This document shows, piece by piece, positions 1 to 11,992 of a stretch of 64,000 nucleotides of DNA. Made by a program: the position numbers and the translations under genes. Every line of letters begins with the position of its first letter. The stretch's first letter is position 1. The stretch lies in NCBI GenBank assembly GCA_947172415.1, contig OX359197.1:1984001-2048000 (forward strand), given 5' to 3'. Source of the DNA: Chondrosia reniformis (taxonomy: Eukaryota > Porifera > Demospongiae > Chondrillida > Chondrillidae). Under the pieces are notes generated by a model. That model searched no databases. It was given only the letters and a program-made list of their open reading frames with translations, and was not told the origin of the DNA.

Positions 1-533
1 CTCGTATTCCCAAATTCCCAGAATTCAGCAAAAGGACATCTGAATCTCATACATGATAATAATAATTCTCGGTATATATGGCTAAGTTGCACCTGCCAGT
101 GGTTTCCTAAAGCCCTTAAAGTGTCTAAAGTAGGGAGTAGTCACGGTTTATGGGGGTTTCATATATAGGAAAAATGATATCAATGCAACTAATGTACAGT
201 ATGTGCAACCACAGATATCCTAACACATGATGCAATAACGAATAGTATTACACAACACACAATTAATGGAGTTCCATCAACTGTACCCATTTTAGTAATT
301 AGTAATCACATTCATGTACATTAATGCAACACCTTAATACATCCCTTGGCTAATTAATTCTAAAGTACTACTGATTGCTCCGAAGTGGGTTTAATAATTA
401 CTTTCTATAAACACACATACCTTTTAGCATACATTAACTGAGTGATGTATAATTACAGCCTTTTTAGGAGTTCGGTAATTCAATATAAGTAGACTGCTTC
501 AGTTTTTACCCAGACTTCCATTCAATGATGTAG

Positions 534-666
534 GGCTTTAGATGCTGGGTTATGTGGAGTTCCTTCATTTCAAGTTGAAGATGGAATTGTAATCTTTGGT
601 CAAGATCGACTTAATGTTGTAGAAGATCTTTTGGATGGATGGACTGATGTAACAAGCAAATTGTGA
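534..666 (+). CDS. Terminal exon of a DsbA-family isomerase (HCCA isomerase / GST-kappa-like), copy A
   Basis: After a splice acceptor (gatgtag, AG at 532-533) an open frame runs 44 codons to TGA at 664-666. It reads ALDAGLCGVPSFQVEDG followed by IVIFGQDRLNVVEDLL. GVPSF-x-V and FGQDRL are the characteristic C-terminal elements of 2-hydroxychromene-2-carboxylate isomerase and kappa-class GST, thioredoxin-fold enzymes in which this part holds the cis-Pro loop and last helix. The exon starts in phase 1. Upstream exons are not in the window: the 500 bases before it are non-coding and begin with a foreign MATE fragment, so this may be an orphan exon left by the duplication. It converges on the MATE gene. 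Family assignment is fairly sure; function in this organism is inference. Confidence 0.6.
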
Positions 667-1052
667 TTCTCTTATAGTTTGGATATATATCTATACTGGA
701 GATTTCTAGCTAAAATTTAACTTTTCAGTCATATGGAACCATAGTTAACTAATACGTATGTCTGAATCGTATTTAGTGAGTTTTAGTTTCTGATTGACTT
801 GTAAACAAAATTTGTCTCCTACTGTATGATATGCATTTATACGTACATGTAATTATGAATTTCCACTCCACACAGTAATGTCACCTAAGAATCCGAATGC
901 ATGCAGTTAGTACTTTACACTAGACAGATGACATATATGTATGTAATTTAACTAACTCTTAAGAAAGACACTTGTATCCCTATTTAAATGTAGTGGTACT
1001 GATGAACATATGAGGGATAGGGTATGTATGTAATTATATAATTAAGAACAAT

Positions 1053-3517
1053 TTAGCAATAAAAATGTGAAGCAGTTGTTTCATTAATATTACTTGTTTC
1101 ATTAGATGAATTCTCCAGACCATAAAATAGACATAATTCTCTTTGATAGACAAACAGCTTGCTCATAGTTGCTGATAATGCCAGTAGCATCGTAATTAAG
1201 CAAAAAAATATAACTTGAACTGAAAGCACCTTGAATGAGATACTCACGGAACCTACACTCTCATTTTCTAAAGATTCTTTTTGTTCTGCAATATTCATGT
1301 CAGTTGGAACAGTTTGGGATGGTCCAACCTGATTTTTCATTATTTTCTCACTTTCTTCATCCGACTGTTCTGTTTGTTTTGTAATCATTTTGTCAGGAGA
1401 ATCTGTCTGAGATGGACCATTTCTTGTTATGTTATTGTTTTTATTTATGGAAGTATCTTTTGTCAGGAAATGGCATTCACTCTGTGTCCCTGTAGCCATC
1501 ATTTTTGCATTTTTGGAACGTTTTTCCCAATTGATACAAAGTATTACGACAATGTATATCAATAATGCCACTCCACTCCCTACACCTATACCAGCATAGT
1601 ATCCAAATGTTCCCATCTTCAAAGCAATGACTAATGCAGCACCAAATGGTATGCCAATTATACCAAAGCTAATTGCAGTTAGAATTCCTCCAAATACTTG
1701 CAAACCAGTACCTCGTAGAACACCCCCTAGAACAAACTGGGTATATTTTAGCAATATCATTGCTAAATACATTAACAATGGAAGTGCAATGCTTTTTAAG
1801 AGACATTCATCACTTGTTAGTATAAGTGGTATGTAGTCCTTCAGAGTCAAAGATACGACCTGCACAGTGGACATCCATACACCAAATAGTAAGAATGTGA
1901 TGAACAAAGATTTCTTAGCTTCACTTGGTCTACCTATATACGTATCAAAGCCACAATACAGTACAGTACAATACAGTACCCCATTAGGGACCAAAGATGG
2001 TCTTTCAAAAGGTGACCTATCTCAAAATATTTATACATAAATAGTTAACATATACATCAAATACTGTATTGTCTGAAGGAGATTATATATAACTCTCTTT
2101 AATACACAAGACCTACAGTTATATGTATATATAATATAAAAATGTCATTTATATAATACCATATGCCTGTGCTCGGTCTTATACAATATTATAAATATAG
2201 GCCATGTATTGCTCTATATATATACGTATGCATAAGTGTACGTAATGATCTTGATGTTTCTATATACGTACATTCAATTTGCTGGTAACAGGGTATATGC
2301 ATTTTACAGTGGCACCTATACAATATATATAGTGCAATGCATGACTTAAACCTGCACTATATAAGATGATTCTAGTTAATTATCCTATAAGTCAGAGCAT
2401 TTTGTAACTTGTACTGTATAATTAAGTGTAAAATATAGTATACTTGATTTTACTATATGGCCTGGGTAACTGTTCATAAGTACATACTATATAACCATAT
2501 AATATTGTGTATATATGTAAATACACATACGTACGTACCTTCTCCAAGTTTAGTCCCAATGCGTATACACAGTACCATGCCAAGTGAATATGGCCCTTGA
2601 TAAAGTATTGTGCTGTAGGCTGATATTATTCCAAATACACCAATTTGTATAGCACCGTCAGGCATAAAGCCAACTATATAATATCCTATACTAACGGTCC
2701 ACCAATCTAAACAGAACATAAATACACCTGGAACTGCCAATGAAAGAAATTCTTTCCATCCATTCAAACAATCCCTACTCCATCCTCCCCATGTCTTGAT
2801 GTTTAGTTTTAGGACTTTGCCTAATATAAGTATTGCAATTAGCTGAGAGTAGTAACATAGGCTAATTGAGAGAGCAGATCCTCGTATTCCCAAATTCAGT
2901 ACAATCACAAAGATGTAGTTGGCCACTACATTCACAACATTGCCAATTATTCCAGTCAAAATAAAAGGTATAACAATGCCTTGAGCTTGATAGTATCGAG
3001 TGAGGAGATACTGAAAGATTTGTGCCGGAATACCAGCATAAAATATTTCCAGAAATTTACCAACTTCTTCTATAACACAAGGTGGTTGATGGAGCAGGTG
3101 TAGAAGGGACACAGTTTGAGAGAGTATTGAGTATTGTAGAAGCAGTACCAGACAGAGGATAAGGATTGCTCTTTGAAGTATAGTCCCAACTCTCAAGAGG
3201 TTTCCAGCACCATAAGCCTGAGACACTAAAGTCTCCACTCCTGATAGGAATCCAAATGAAACTGAATTAACGATGAAATTTATGACACCCATACCAAGTT
3301 GCAATGCTGCGAGGACGGTTGCGGCATTAGTCTCTAAGTGCCCAACAAAGGCTACCGAAACAATGAAAGGAATTTCAAGGAAAAAGTAGGTTAAAGCAAT
3401 CGGAATAGCTAGGTAAATCTGTACCTTAGCTTCTTCTTTGGCCCAAGAGAAAACTTTTAATAACTTCTTACAACTCTTAAACTTTAAAAATCTCTGTATC
3501 CCTCTGTGTTCCTTCAT
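1053..3517 (-). CDS. MATE-family multidrug/toxin extrusion transporter, copy A
   Basis: A two-exon gene: 3517-2539 (ATG at 3517, donor GTACGT) and 1933-1053 (acceptor tatatag, stop at 1053). The join is in phase 1 and restores LGEGRPSEAKKS, giving 619 residues. MATE proteins are proton- or sodium-coupled antiporters that export organic cations. Family marks: VGHLE at residues 58-62, SGVETLVSQAYGAGN at 92-106, TRYYQAQG at 173-180, NVVNVVANY at 193-201, LAVPG at 260-264. Twelve or so membrane spans precede a hydrophilic loop rich in Ser, Asn, Glu and Lys (about residues 470-570), then one last hydrophobic span, as in 13-span animal MATEs. It differs from the copy at 22679-25144 at about 16 residues. 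In the helix reading CLDWWTVSIGYY, family acids are partly replaced. The 605-base intron (1934-2538) shows nothing recognisable. Confidence 0.88.
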
Positions 3518-3754
3518 AGTTCTTAAACTTTTGGGATGGACCTACACACTCGTAGTATTCTATATAATATATCACTGGCTAGCTGAGAGCCTGGTAACAG
3601 TCATGGAATAAACTGTTATTTCCTATATAATAGTATTATAGGAAAGAATGATGCAAGGTATGCTTTCACAGCTCAGTTTTCAAAAAAATAAAAGAATTTA
3701 TATTTTAATTATTATTAATTCTATTCTGAGTTACTATTTATTTCATATATATAT

Positions 3755-3990
3755 GTGAAAAATCTTAGATACCAATTTCCTACATGCTATGCCTATTCTG
3801 TAAAAGAGCCTATAAGGGAACTAAACCTGAAGAGAGCTTCGGATGAAGATACAGGAGTCTTTTCTTCCTTCTTTTTCCTTCTTCCATCTTCTTCTCCACT
3901 GGGTCAGACAGTCGTTTCTGGGAATTCCACCCTTCATCAGTGATCCTGGGAGTCTTTGTCTTTTTCTTTATCTTGATTTTCTGTGAATCC
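3755..3990 (-). repeat. Dispersed repeat with residual coding look
   Basis: About 235 bases recur at 5722-5968 in this copy and at 25381-25620 and 27285-27440 in B1. On the minus strand they read in part as a lysine-rich peptide (KIKIKKKTKTPRITDEGWNS). The two sites flank the last two LCMT2 exons. It could be a degenerate mobile element or a duplicated exon of a charged protein; I do not recognise it. Confidence 0.5.
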
Positions 3991-4101
3991 TAGGGCGAAG
4001 TCATTTTGGACTATAGAATACAGTATTATATATAGTCCAAAATGACTTCACCCTAAAGACAAATGTACACAATTGTAAGTAAATAACATGTACAAAAATG
4101 A

Positions 4102-4312
4102 TGTTGGAAGTAGGAATGGCAGTGTTCACTAATACATCTGCAAAAGTATTGAAACAAGCCAGTGATTATATGATAAGGCTAATCATACAGAAGTTGCATG
4201 TAATACTGAAATTTAAGTAACCTAACCATACACTTCTGTGTTTGGGTGCACCATTCCTACTTCAGCTTGGTGCGCCCAAACACAGAAGTGTATGGTAAAG
4301 TTACTTATGGTT
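4102..4312. repeat. Fold-back element, GTAGGGATGGCA family
   Basis: Begins near gaagtaggaatggcagtg. Its right half is a hairpin (about 4214-4312) whose arms carry acacttctgtgtttgggtgc and its complement. The same family recurs at 5290-5480, 17195-17227 plus 17746-17820, 25735-25935 and, as a long palindrome, at 52767-53106. It is a non-autonomous element with no coding capacity. Confidence 0.6.
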
Positions 4313-4693
4313 AAGAGATATATATACTGTATACGTATTATGTATACAGCAGATTGTCAAGAAAAGATCCTGATCATGATCATGTAAGTGTCCTAGGAGA
4401 TCTGTAATGAAGCATTTAATTACATTACCCCAGGTAATTTTCCGAGACAAATTTTTATTAAAAGAAAGGTATATGTAATGAGTAGTCAGATAAATCTGTC
4501 AGGTATACCTTGAAAAGAAAAGAGCAGCAGTGATCATGAGTTACTGCTTCAACTGTTATGCATTCATCTACATGTCCAGGAATGTGTGATTTATTAACTT
4601 TCAATCAGTAATTATATAAGTGCATAAAATTCCTTTGCTTTGTTTGTTTATAGAAACGTTTCAGTCTGGATTTCTGAATTGCATGTGTATAGT

Positions 4694-4924
4694 ACTAAAG
4701 TTATTTTGAACTGTGTGTACTTGTTTTCTTATCTTGGCCATTTAGAGTGATTTTGTGGACATTATTATGGGATCCACCTCTAATACGTAGGTACATTTTT
4801 TAATATCCACACAGTCTATATAGCTATTTTAAGTCTAAGCATCTATCCAACAAGATTTTCTGTTTTACACTTGTAGTCAATTTCTGGGTATTTGGCTTCA
4901 CCAGCAGAAAATAGTAGTCTAACT
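4694..4924 (-). pseudogene. Remnant of beta-helix membrane protein gene, copy A
   Basis: Aligns on the same strand with the 5' end of the intact 1386-codon gene at 56185-60345. Shared runs include tttcttatcttggcc, ttttttaatatccacacag and caagattttctg, matching about 60078-60302 of that gene, with a short piece at the left end matching about 59170. The reading frame is broken by indels and nearly the whole gene body is deleted. It lies between MATE and LCMT2, so the ancestral order was probably MATE, beta-helix gene, LCMT2. Confidence 0.7.
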
Positions 4925-5289
4925 ATATATAAAAATCAATCAGAATATCTAAATCTTGTGTTTGTAATATATAAGCAAACTATCGAAATAAATCCAAACA
5001 AACAACTAAAGCTTCAACCTTAAAAGTGTAGGCTGAGTAAACACTGATTCATAATTAGTTAGCTCATCTACATATCCTCCGCCTCCTAGAACAGCAATGG
5101 CTACAATCTCTCCTTGTTCATCAGAGATTTCATTAACAACAACATCACATGTAATTCCAAAGAACAAGAGACGTTCAGAAATCAACTACATATATATTTA
5201 TATACATACGAAAATAGAAGACATTTTTCGTATGTACACTCACACATATACGTACGTTATATACGTACATACAATTTAAATAAAAAAAT

Positions 5290-5480
5290 TCAAAAATAGA
5301 AGTTAAAAGTAGGGATGGTAGTACTGTAAATGTGACTAGCACATCTGGAAAAATTAATGAAACAAGACAGGGCGGATCTTGTGGTATAGCTAACCATTCA
5401 GAAATGACATACAATATACTGAAATTTAAGTGACTTAAATATACATCACTTCTATATACTTGGGTGCATCATGATAGCTG
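5290..5480. repeat. Fold-back family member in last LCMT2 intron
   Basis: Starts gttaaaagtagggatggtag and resembles the left arm of the palindrome at 52767-53106 (agcacatctg, acaagacag, gtgacttaaatatacatcac). Present at the matching places in B1 (about 26910-27090) and B2 (about 35800-36070); the B2 version has an extra insert of about 80 bases near 35965-36045. Confidence 0.5.
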
Positions 5481-5984
5481 TAGTATGATAATTTACTTAC
5501 ATCAAATGCAAGCATGGATACTTACTGACAGATCAACCTTATAGCTAGAGGTTTTTCCACTTTGTAAATCAATTAAGAAGATATCAGGCATACCAGGTGT
5601 CCATTTCACTCCTCCCACAATAAAGAGATTGTCACCTTGAATGATACATGAAGAGCTAAAACTGTTTTGTATTCAAAGAAAGAAAGAAAAAAAGAAAAAA
5701 AGAGAGCATTAAACAGGAAATATATATGAAAAATCTAAGATACCATTTTCCTACATGCTATATATATGCCTATTCTGTAAAAAGAGCCTATAGGGGAACT
5801 AAACCTAAAGAGAACTTTAGATGAAGATACAGTAGTCTTTTCTTCCTTCTTTTCCCTTCTTTCATCTTCTTCTCCACTGGGTCAGACAGCCGTTTCTGGG
5901 AATTCCACCCTTCATCAGTGATCCTGGGAGTCTTTGTCTTTTTCTTTATCTTGATCTTCTGTGAATCCTTGTATATATATATAT

Positions 5985-6235
5985 AGTGGTATTTGGGGTG
6001 TAATAAACCTTATATTTCACACTTGAACTAGTGATATATATTTCACACTTGAACCAGTGATAAATGTTATATCACCAGTACTCATATTTACTTATCATCA
6101 CCTTACAATTGATTCAATGGTTGGTGATATATATTAATTATATCACAGTCAAGTGAGATGCTAAGTGATATCCGCCCTCGACCTTCAGCCTTGAGCAGAT
6201 ATCACTTATGCAGCACACTTGAGTGTGGTATACGT
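5985..6235. mobile_element. MITE with caagtgtgatg-type ends
   Basis: An AT-rich element containing cacacttgaac-type ends, a central hairpin (aagtgatatccgccctc against gagcagatatcactt) and cacacttgagtgtg at the right. Present in B1 (about 27525-27765) but missing from B2 near 36390, where the flanks meet. A related element lies in the MULE gene intron near 31655-31757. Confidence 0.6.
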
Positions 6236-7604
6236 AACTAGTACATATACGTATGTAATTACTGCAATTGGCTATATATAGAATGAGATATGCAGAAATA
6301 TTAAGTAATGTTGCATTTTATGAGCAATTCAAAAATCAAACATTTGAATTATTTTTTAAAAAGTAAAATATAGTTGATTGAATTTCAGCAACACTTATTG
6401 AACAGGTTTGAATATTTCAACCTTTATAGGTCATCATCAACAATATTGTACAGTAAAATATACTGTATATACGTATATATCCAACAAAAAGATATTGGGT
6501 CAGTAAAAATCTTTATTCCAACTTTGAGTACCGCTTCTAATAAGTGGAGGAATTCATTATATATAACACCAATTTGAAACCATTCATATATACGTAACTA
6601 ATCCTGGTACTAGGAAGCATATCATCCATGCAGTTTTGTGATCAAGACTGAAGAGCTAAATAAATATGTATAAAATGTAACCTCCACCTTCTTGTTTATG
6701 AAATGTTTCACTTTTGATGGACTATATATTGTGCAATTATATAGGTAATAGTGATCAAGGAAGTCATTCCAAATTTAACATTATATTGTATGTACGTACG
6801 TACATACTGAGGAGCTCTAATGAGGCAGCTGAGCTGTATATAAGTGGCTGGTCATGATTTAATGATTTTTCAGCCTGCATGGGTTACCAATGTGTAATAA
6901 TTTTTCTCTTTTCTTCAGACTCAATGTATGTATGGAATAATAGCTATATACATATACAAAAGACTATGTACTGTACTTGACAACTAAAAATACATTTCCA
7001 ACACATTATTGTCATGTATAGGTTGTAATTTATTATATCAAACCTTGCAGGCAGCTCTGGGTCTGTTCTGATAAGCTTAAACTTCACAGTGTTTTCAACC
7101 TATTTAACAAAGAAAAAATCAAAGGTATCAAATTTGTGGATTTGCTATAGATCATTTATTGCATTAATATTGATTTACCCGAGAAATGATATTTATATAC
7201 AATAAATAAGTATTGATATACAACTTCCATATTATATATATAGAGTATCTTTTAGCTGGTTCATCTTTAGTCTTTTGGATATCTAAAGACACAGTTAGTC
7301 AGACATTCTAAAGACGAACCATTTGAAAGATAGATTTGACAAGTCTCTATCATCCATTCATACAGTACATAATGGCCTTAAATGCATTTACCGTATCTTC
7401 AAAGGAAATCTGGTACAAGCTGTTAATGGCAACATCTTCAAAATTAACACCTCCATATATTAGCACAGAGTTATTCCAGACTGCACTGGAATGACTATGA
7501 GATGCCTGCGCTACATCTCCTAGCATGTTGCACTGTATACATACGCAAGTGTGCATGTACAGTATTATGAAAAATTTATTCTATAATAAAATAAACGATA
7601 TATA

Positions 7605-7738
7605 AAGTTTATTGAGCAACAGCAACATTAAATCTTTGGAATAGAACGTTTCAACCCGTAGGTCTTCATCAGCAATAAGACCTACGGGTTGAAACGTTCT
7701 ATTCCAAAGATTTAATGTTGCTGTTGCTCAATAAACTT
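7605..7738. repeat. Near-perfect 62-bp inverted repeat (hairpin), copy A only
   Basis: Arms 7605-7666 and 7677-7738 are reverse complements over 62 bases with a 10-base loop. The first arm begins aagtttattgagcaacagca. Copy B2 lacks it: its sequence passes from ctataataaaataaatg directly onward at about 37745. The insert is bordered on both sides by ataaaataaa, a likely target duplication. It lies in the intron between LCMT2 exons 15 and 16. Confidence 0.85.
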
Positions 7739-8111
7739 CATATATCATCATGATCGCGACAAATAAACCCTATCACTTCAATAAAATAAATGTATACTTA
7801 AATATAATATATATATATATATATGCATTTAAAGTGACCTATGCAAATATATTATATTGACTAAAAGTCTTAAAAATCAGTTTTGACAATTTTTTGTTTG
7901 CTTTATTATCTGAAACAAAATAATTTTATTTGCAGAAAAGAAAAAAGTAGATTAAATATACATACATGTACCTTTTGCCATTGAAAGTTGGTTAAAGAGA
8001 GCTTGTAACAATCTCCAAGTGCAAAGTGATCATTATTTCTTCCTCCAAATAGGATCATAGAAGGATTTCCTATGTAATAAAATCCACACATAAACATAAT
8101 ATTTACATATA

Positions 8112-8568
8112 CAGTCGAATCTCGGTAAGACAAACACGGTTAATAAGAATTTTCGCCTAATAAGAACATTTCAGTAACTTTTGGTTGGTTTCTGTATGAA
8201 ATGAATATCAAACTCTACATTTAAAGCGAACCATTTATTTCGATTTTCGGTTAGTAAGAACAATTTACGCATTATAAAATATATTCCTCGCCTTTAATAC
8301 CAACTTTACACCTTTTTAAAGATATTTTCGAGACGAATTGTATCAAAGTAGACTCTATAGCTCCATACAAGGGTACGGATACGGAAAGAGGTTGAGCGAT
8401 GTCAGGAACGACGCTCAAAGGCTGCGAAGTTCATGCTACTGAAGTCATCGTTATCAACGACCTTGAAGAACAAGGACAAGTTCTTTCTATTTTACAATTT
8501 CTGTTTAGACGAACTTCTGTTAAGAAGAACTGATATAGTTGGTCCCTTAAAGTTCATCCTAACGACTG
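8112..8568. mobile_element. Pogo/Tigger-type MITE (CAGTCGAACCTCG ends), copy A
   Basis: About 457 bases bounded by TA, with ends cagtcgaatctcggtaag and a degraded complement. Related elements: 38670-39134 (same site in B2), and 16394-16861 and 46832-47301 in the opposite orientation. The TA duplication and CAG...CTG ends fit the pogo/Tigger branch of Tc1-mariner. A short open stretch inside may be left from a transposase. Confidence 0.65.
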
Positions 8569-8689
8569 TATATGCAAGTGTCTCTTAGCTATATATTTTA
8601 GCTCAACTGATACAATACTGAAGTCATTCTTTTAAGCAATATGGGTGAGTCTATATACATACTATTTAATTGTAGTGATAATTAAACCA

Positions 8690-8785
8690 CAAGTAATCAC
8701 AAAAGAAGCAATGCTAGTAATGACCACCAGTGTCCAGTCACAGGGCTACAATTGCCACAGCAATGCTCCATTTATGTTTTCCCTC
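8690..8785 (-). mobile_element. tRNA-derived SINE remnant, copy A
   Basis: On the minus strand it reads gctgtggcaattgtagccct and continues with cactggtggtca, a degraded copy of the tRNA-like head seen better at 54790-54960, followed by the same agcattgcttcttttgtg tail. The B2 counterpart is 39248-39345. Confidence 0.5.
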
Positions 8786-10606
8786 TTATACAATACTACA
8801 AAATAGCTAATTGTTGTCATCCATATTGATTAGTGTGATTTATCAGAACAAGCTGATAATCAAGGATATGCATGTTATTTGCACGTACATAGAGTTAGGA
8901 TATGTATATACGTAAGTATGTATGTTTAGCATTAGCAAGCAGTATATACCTGATTTATGTTTGATGATTTCAGCACTATGTCTCCATCTTGCTTGTGGAA
9001 TACTACCACAAGTCGTAGGTTTCAACCACTGATATTTAGGAGAATCTGCATCAAGGTCTGTAGGAAAAACTTTCAGAACTAGTATCAAAGAACTACAATG
9101 CATAATTATAATCAGTATATTGTTTACTCTTAATTTTATGTAGGTTCAAGAAAGAGAATATTAACCATTCAGTAAAAGATAAATTAAAACTGATTTATGA
9201 CATATAGCATACGATAGATGAGGTGGTCAACTTAACCTTCATGCATGATCAACAAATGCAGCAGTTAAAAAGAGATAGAGATGCATTATCTTAGTAATTT
9301 ACTTTAGGATAATAACAGAAGCAAAATTACTTTTCAAAATGTAAATGCCATTGTTTTCTATACAGGATTCATCATATCCACCAAAGAGAACACTTTCACT
9401 TCCTTCCAATTGGACGAGTGAGCAATAAGCCAATTTACCTATAAAACATAAATTAAAAACTTTTTGTAGTGGACCATACAAAAGGCTTTCTACATTTCTC
9501 TATATAACTACCTGGCTTGTCTCCATTTGTTTAACATTCTTCAATTTCACAAATGACTTGCGAACCTTGATTGCCTATAGATTTAAATACATACACAGTA
9601 ATATCTGCTATACATGTGAATTTAGTTCAACCAGAAAATTAAATATAAAAGTTTTATTACATACTGTTTATAGATGCAGTAGCTATAGTACCATGACCTT
9701 TTATGATAGTATAGTACTAGGCTATTAACACAGGATCAAATCAGGTTTCAGAGGGTATAATATACCGATTTAAAAGTCTTTGAACTGCAAAGTTTATTTG
9801 AAATATAATTGCTTATCATGAAGGTAATCTTCACATCACTAGCTACTCACAATGATAATTACAAAGGTAAAGGACTAATTACCGGTGCAACTACTGCAAG
9901 ATCTATAAACATCTGGGAGACTATCAGGAGGCTCAAAAGCGAAGAAACAGGATGCTTGCTGAAATGGACACTGGAAACATCAGCCATTGCAAAAAATGCA
10001 TGGGAGAATCATCACATTTTTGAATGGGAAAAGATGCTGATGCTTAACCTGGTCAGAGAGTAGTGTTTTTAAATAATCTGGTATTTGTTAAATCTTACTA
10101 AAAATATGTTGACTTAAAATTTATTGGATTAACAAATGCATGGGTTAAGTAATTTCATCATAAACTCAGAGTCTATAGATCTGTACAGCTTTTGTCCTAA
10201 TGTTCAACACCTACTTTTTGAATACTATTAGACAAAATATTTCATTATTATAACGCTTCATAATTACAAAAATTTGTCTTTAGTTTTTACATACTATAAA
10301 ATCAAATATCTACACTATCATAATAGTTGGACAATGGTTTGTAAATTCGTATATAGCTCATACTGCCAGCTATATAGCCAGTCAAAGGTTGAAGAAGAAA
10401 GACCATTAAAGCAAAGTTTATCGTAGAATCCCTTATATACGTAGCTAATATAATGCTTTTAATTAATAATTCATAAACATGCTTATCATAGAAACCTTTA
10501 CAAGACTGTCTCCTATTCGGTGTGAACTTTCATACCCACCAAACATCAAGAAGCAACCATGTTTTAGGACAATAGATGAGTATCCATACCTATATAGGTT
10601 TACATA

Positions 10607-10722
10607 TACGTATATAACAAACATTATTAGGTTATTAAGGTTATATACGTATATAACAAACATTATTAGGTTATTAAGGTTATATACGTATATAACAAAC
10701 ATTATTAGGTTATTAAGTTCCT
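10607..10722. repeat. 39-bp tandem repeat, three copies in A, one in B2
   Basis: The unit contains tatataacaaacattattag and gttattaaggttatatacg. Copy B2 has a single unit at about 41180-41222. It lies just upstream of the exon 10 acceptor of LCMT2. Period 39 is a multiple of three, so several frames stay open across it without being genes. Confidence 0.8.
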
Positions 10723-10739
10723 TTCCACTGTAAATAATA

Positions 10740-10806
10740 TAGTCTTGCTTGCTAGACCATCCTGATTAGGCACCCAAAGTATATGGAAGGTGAGGGATGG
10801 TCTAGC
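10740..10806. mobile_element. Small inverted-repeat insertion, copy A only
   Basis: About 66 bases with ends gctagaccatcc and ggatggtctagc sit between tataatata-type sequence and cactaaatt; B2 reads straight through at about 41240. Too small to classify beyond a fold-back or MITE-like insert. Confidence 0.55.
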
Positions 10807-11992
10807 GACACTAAATTAAAAACATTTTCCAACCAATCAGAAACAATTCAGGTAAATGTATATATTCACAAATAATGCAAAGGTATTAATATAAATAATG
10901 CTTTTAGACAGTCCTCCTCCCCTTCCACACCTTTTAGCAGTTGTTCAGGATGGTCTAGATTGTTGCATAGCCTAAGCTGTTGCATGTATATATATAGTGC
11001 TGTTCTAATAATAGTCTGACATAAAATTAATATGTATGTATATAGATAAACCATACTTTATTAAAAACATATTTGCATTTGATCTCTTGGATGGTACATA
11101 CAGCCATTAAATTAAGCAGTTTGGATTTAAGTATTCTGGTTCAGCATTTCATCCTTGATGGTCTTCATCGATCAGTGACTGATTACGATGGTTTGGGTTT
11201 CAGCAGTGCTTTTTCATTTCCTATAACATGATTCTCAGGTCTCAGGAAGATGTACCATCCAAAAGATAAGTTTAATGCAATTAGAAGAAATTTATTTTTA
11301 CACTGATATAGAATGTTTGGGAAGAAATTTCCGTATAAGGATAGAATCTATACATATATATATAATTCAGTATATAACATTTGTTTGTTCGGCAATTCCT
11401 CCTAAACTTTAGCAGGAAATGCCACCACAAAAGACCGCAATATTTAATTATCACTCCCTGGGTTTTCCGGAGGCAAGAAACTTACTGGCGTGGGAGCCAT
11501 TGGTGCATGATGCGCTGTACGCCTGCTGAAGGTGGGCATTCCTGCTAGTTATATATATATATATATACGTACATACACAACAATAGACCTTTATTATAGT
11601 CCCTGTCAGTTTTATACATATTACTATGCACAATTTACTTGTCAAACTGACCTAGATACAAGTTCATTAGAATCTTGTACATGTTTCAGAGCAATTTTGC
11701 TGGCTAAAGCATGCTTGGAAATAGCAAATTCTCTGTTTTCATGAGGGATTTGATCAAAATGCAGTTTTTTAGAAAACTTTAACAAGGTCCCATTTGCCGA
11801 ACAGCATAAGAAGAATGTTTGGGCCGCTGCAGTAGCAACCTATACACATAATCATGATTAATATTATATATATATTTAAGAAAAAATTAGAAACACACAA
11901 ATATAACTTGTTCAAATTTTACAGACACTACAAAAGAAAATTACTCAGAAAAACTGAATTTTGAACAAACCCAGTTGTGTGAATAATATATA

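Larger units (their letters stand above)
3518..5005. other. Intergenic segment between MATE and LCMT2 (copy A)
   Basis: No intact gene. It holds a dispersed repeat (3755-3990), a short palindrome (about 3993-4047, both arms reading gaagtcattttggactata or its complement), a fold-back element (4102-4312) and a remnant of a beta-helix membrane gene (4694-4924). Each is described separately. Confidence 0.7.

Noticed and set aside
1281-1836. Plus-strand frames opposite MATE exon 2 (also 22907-23462)
   Set aside because: Mirror frames of a clear MATE coding exon; Cys/Phe-rich and without motifs.
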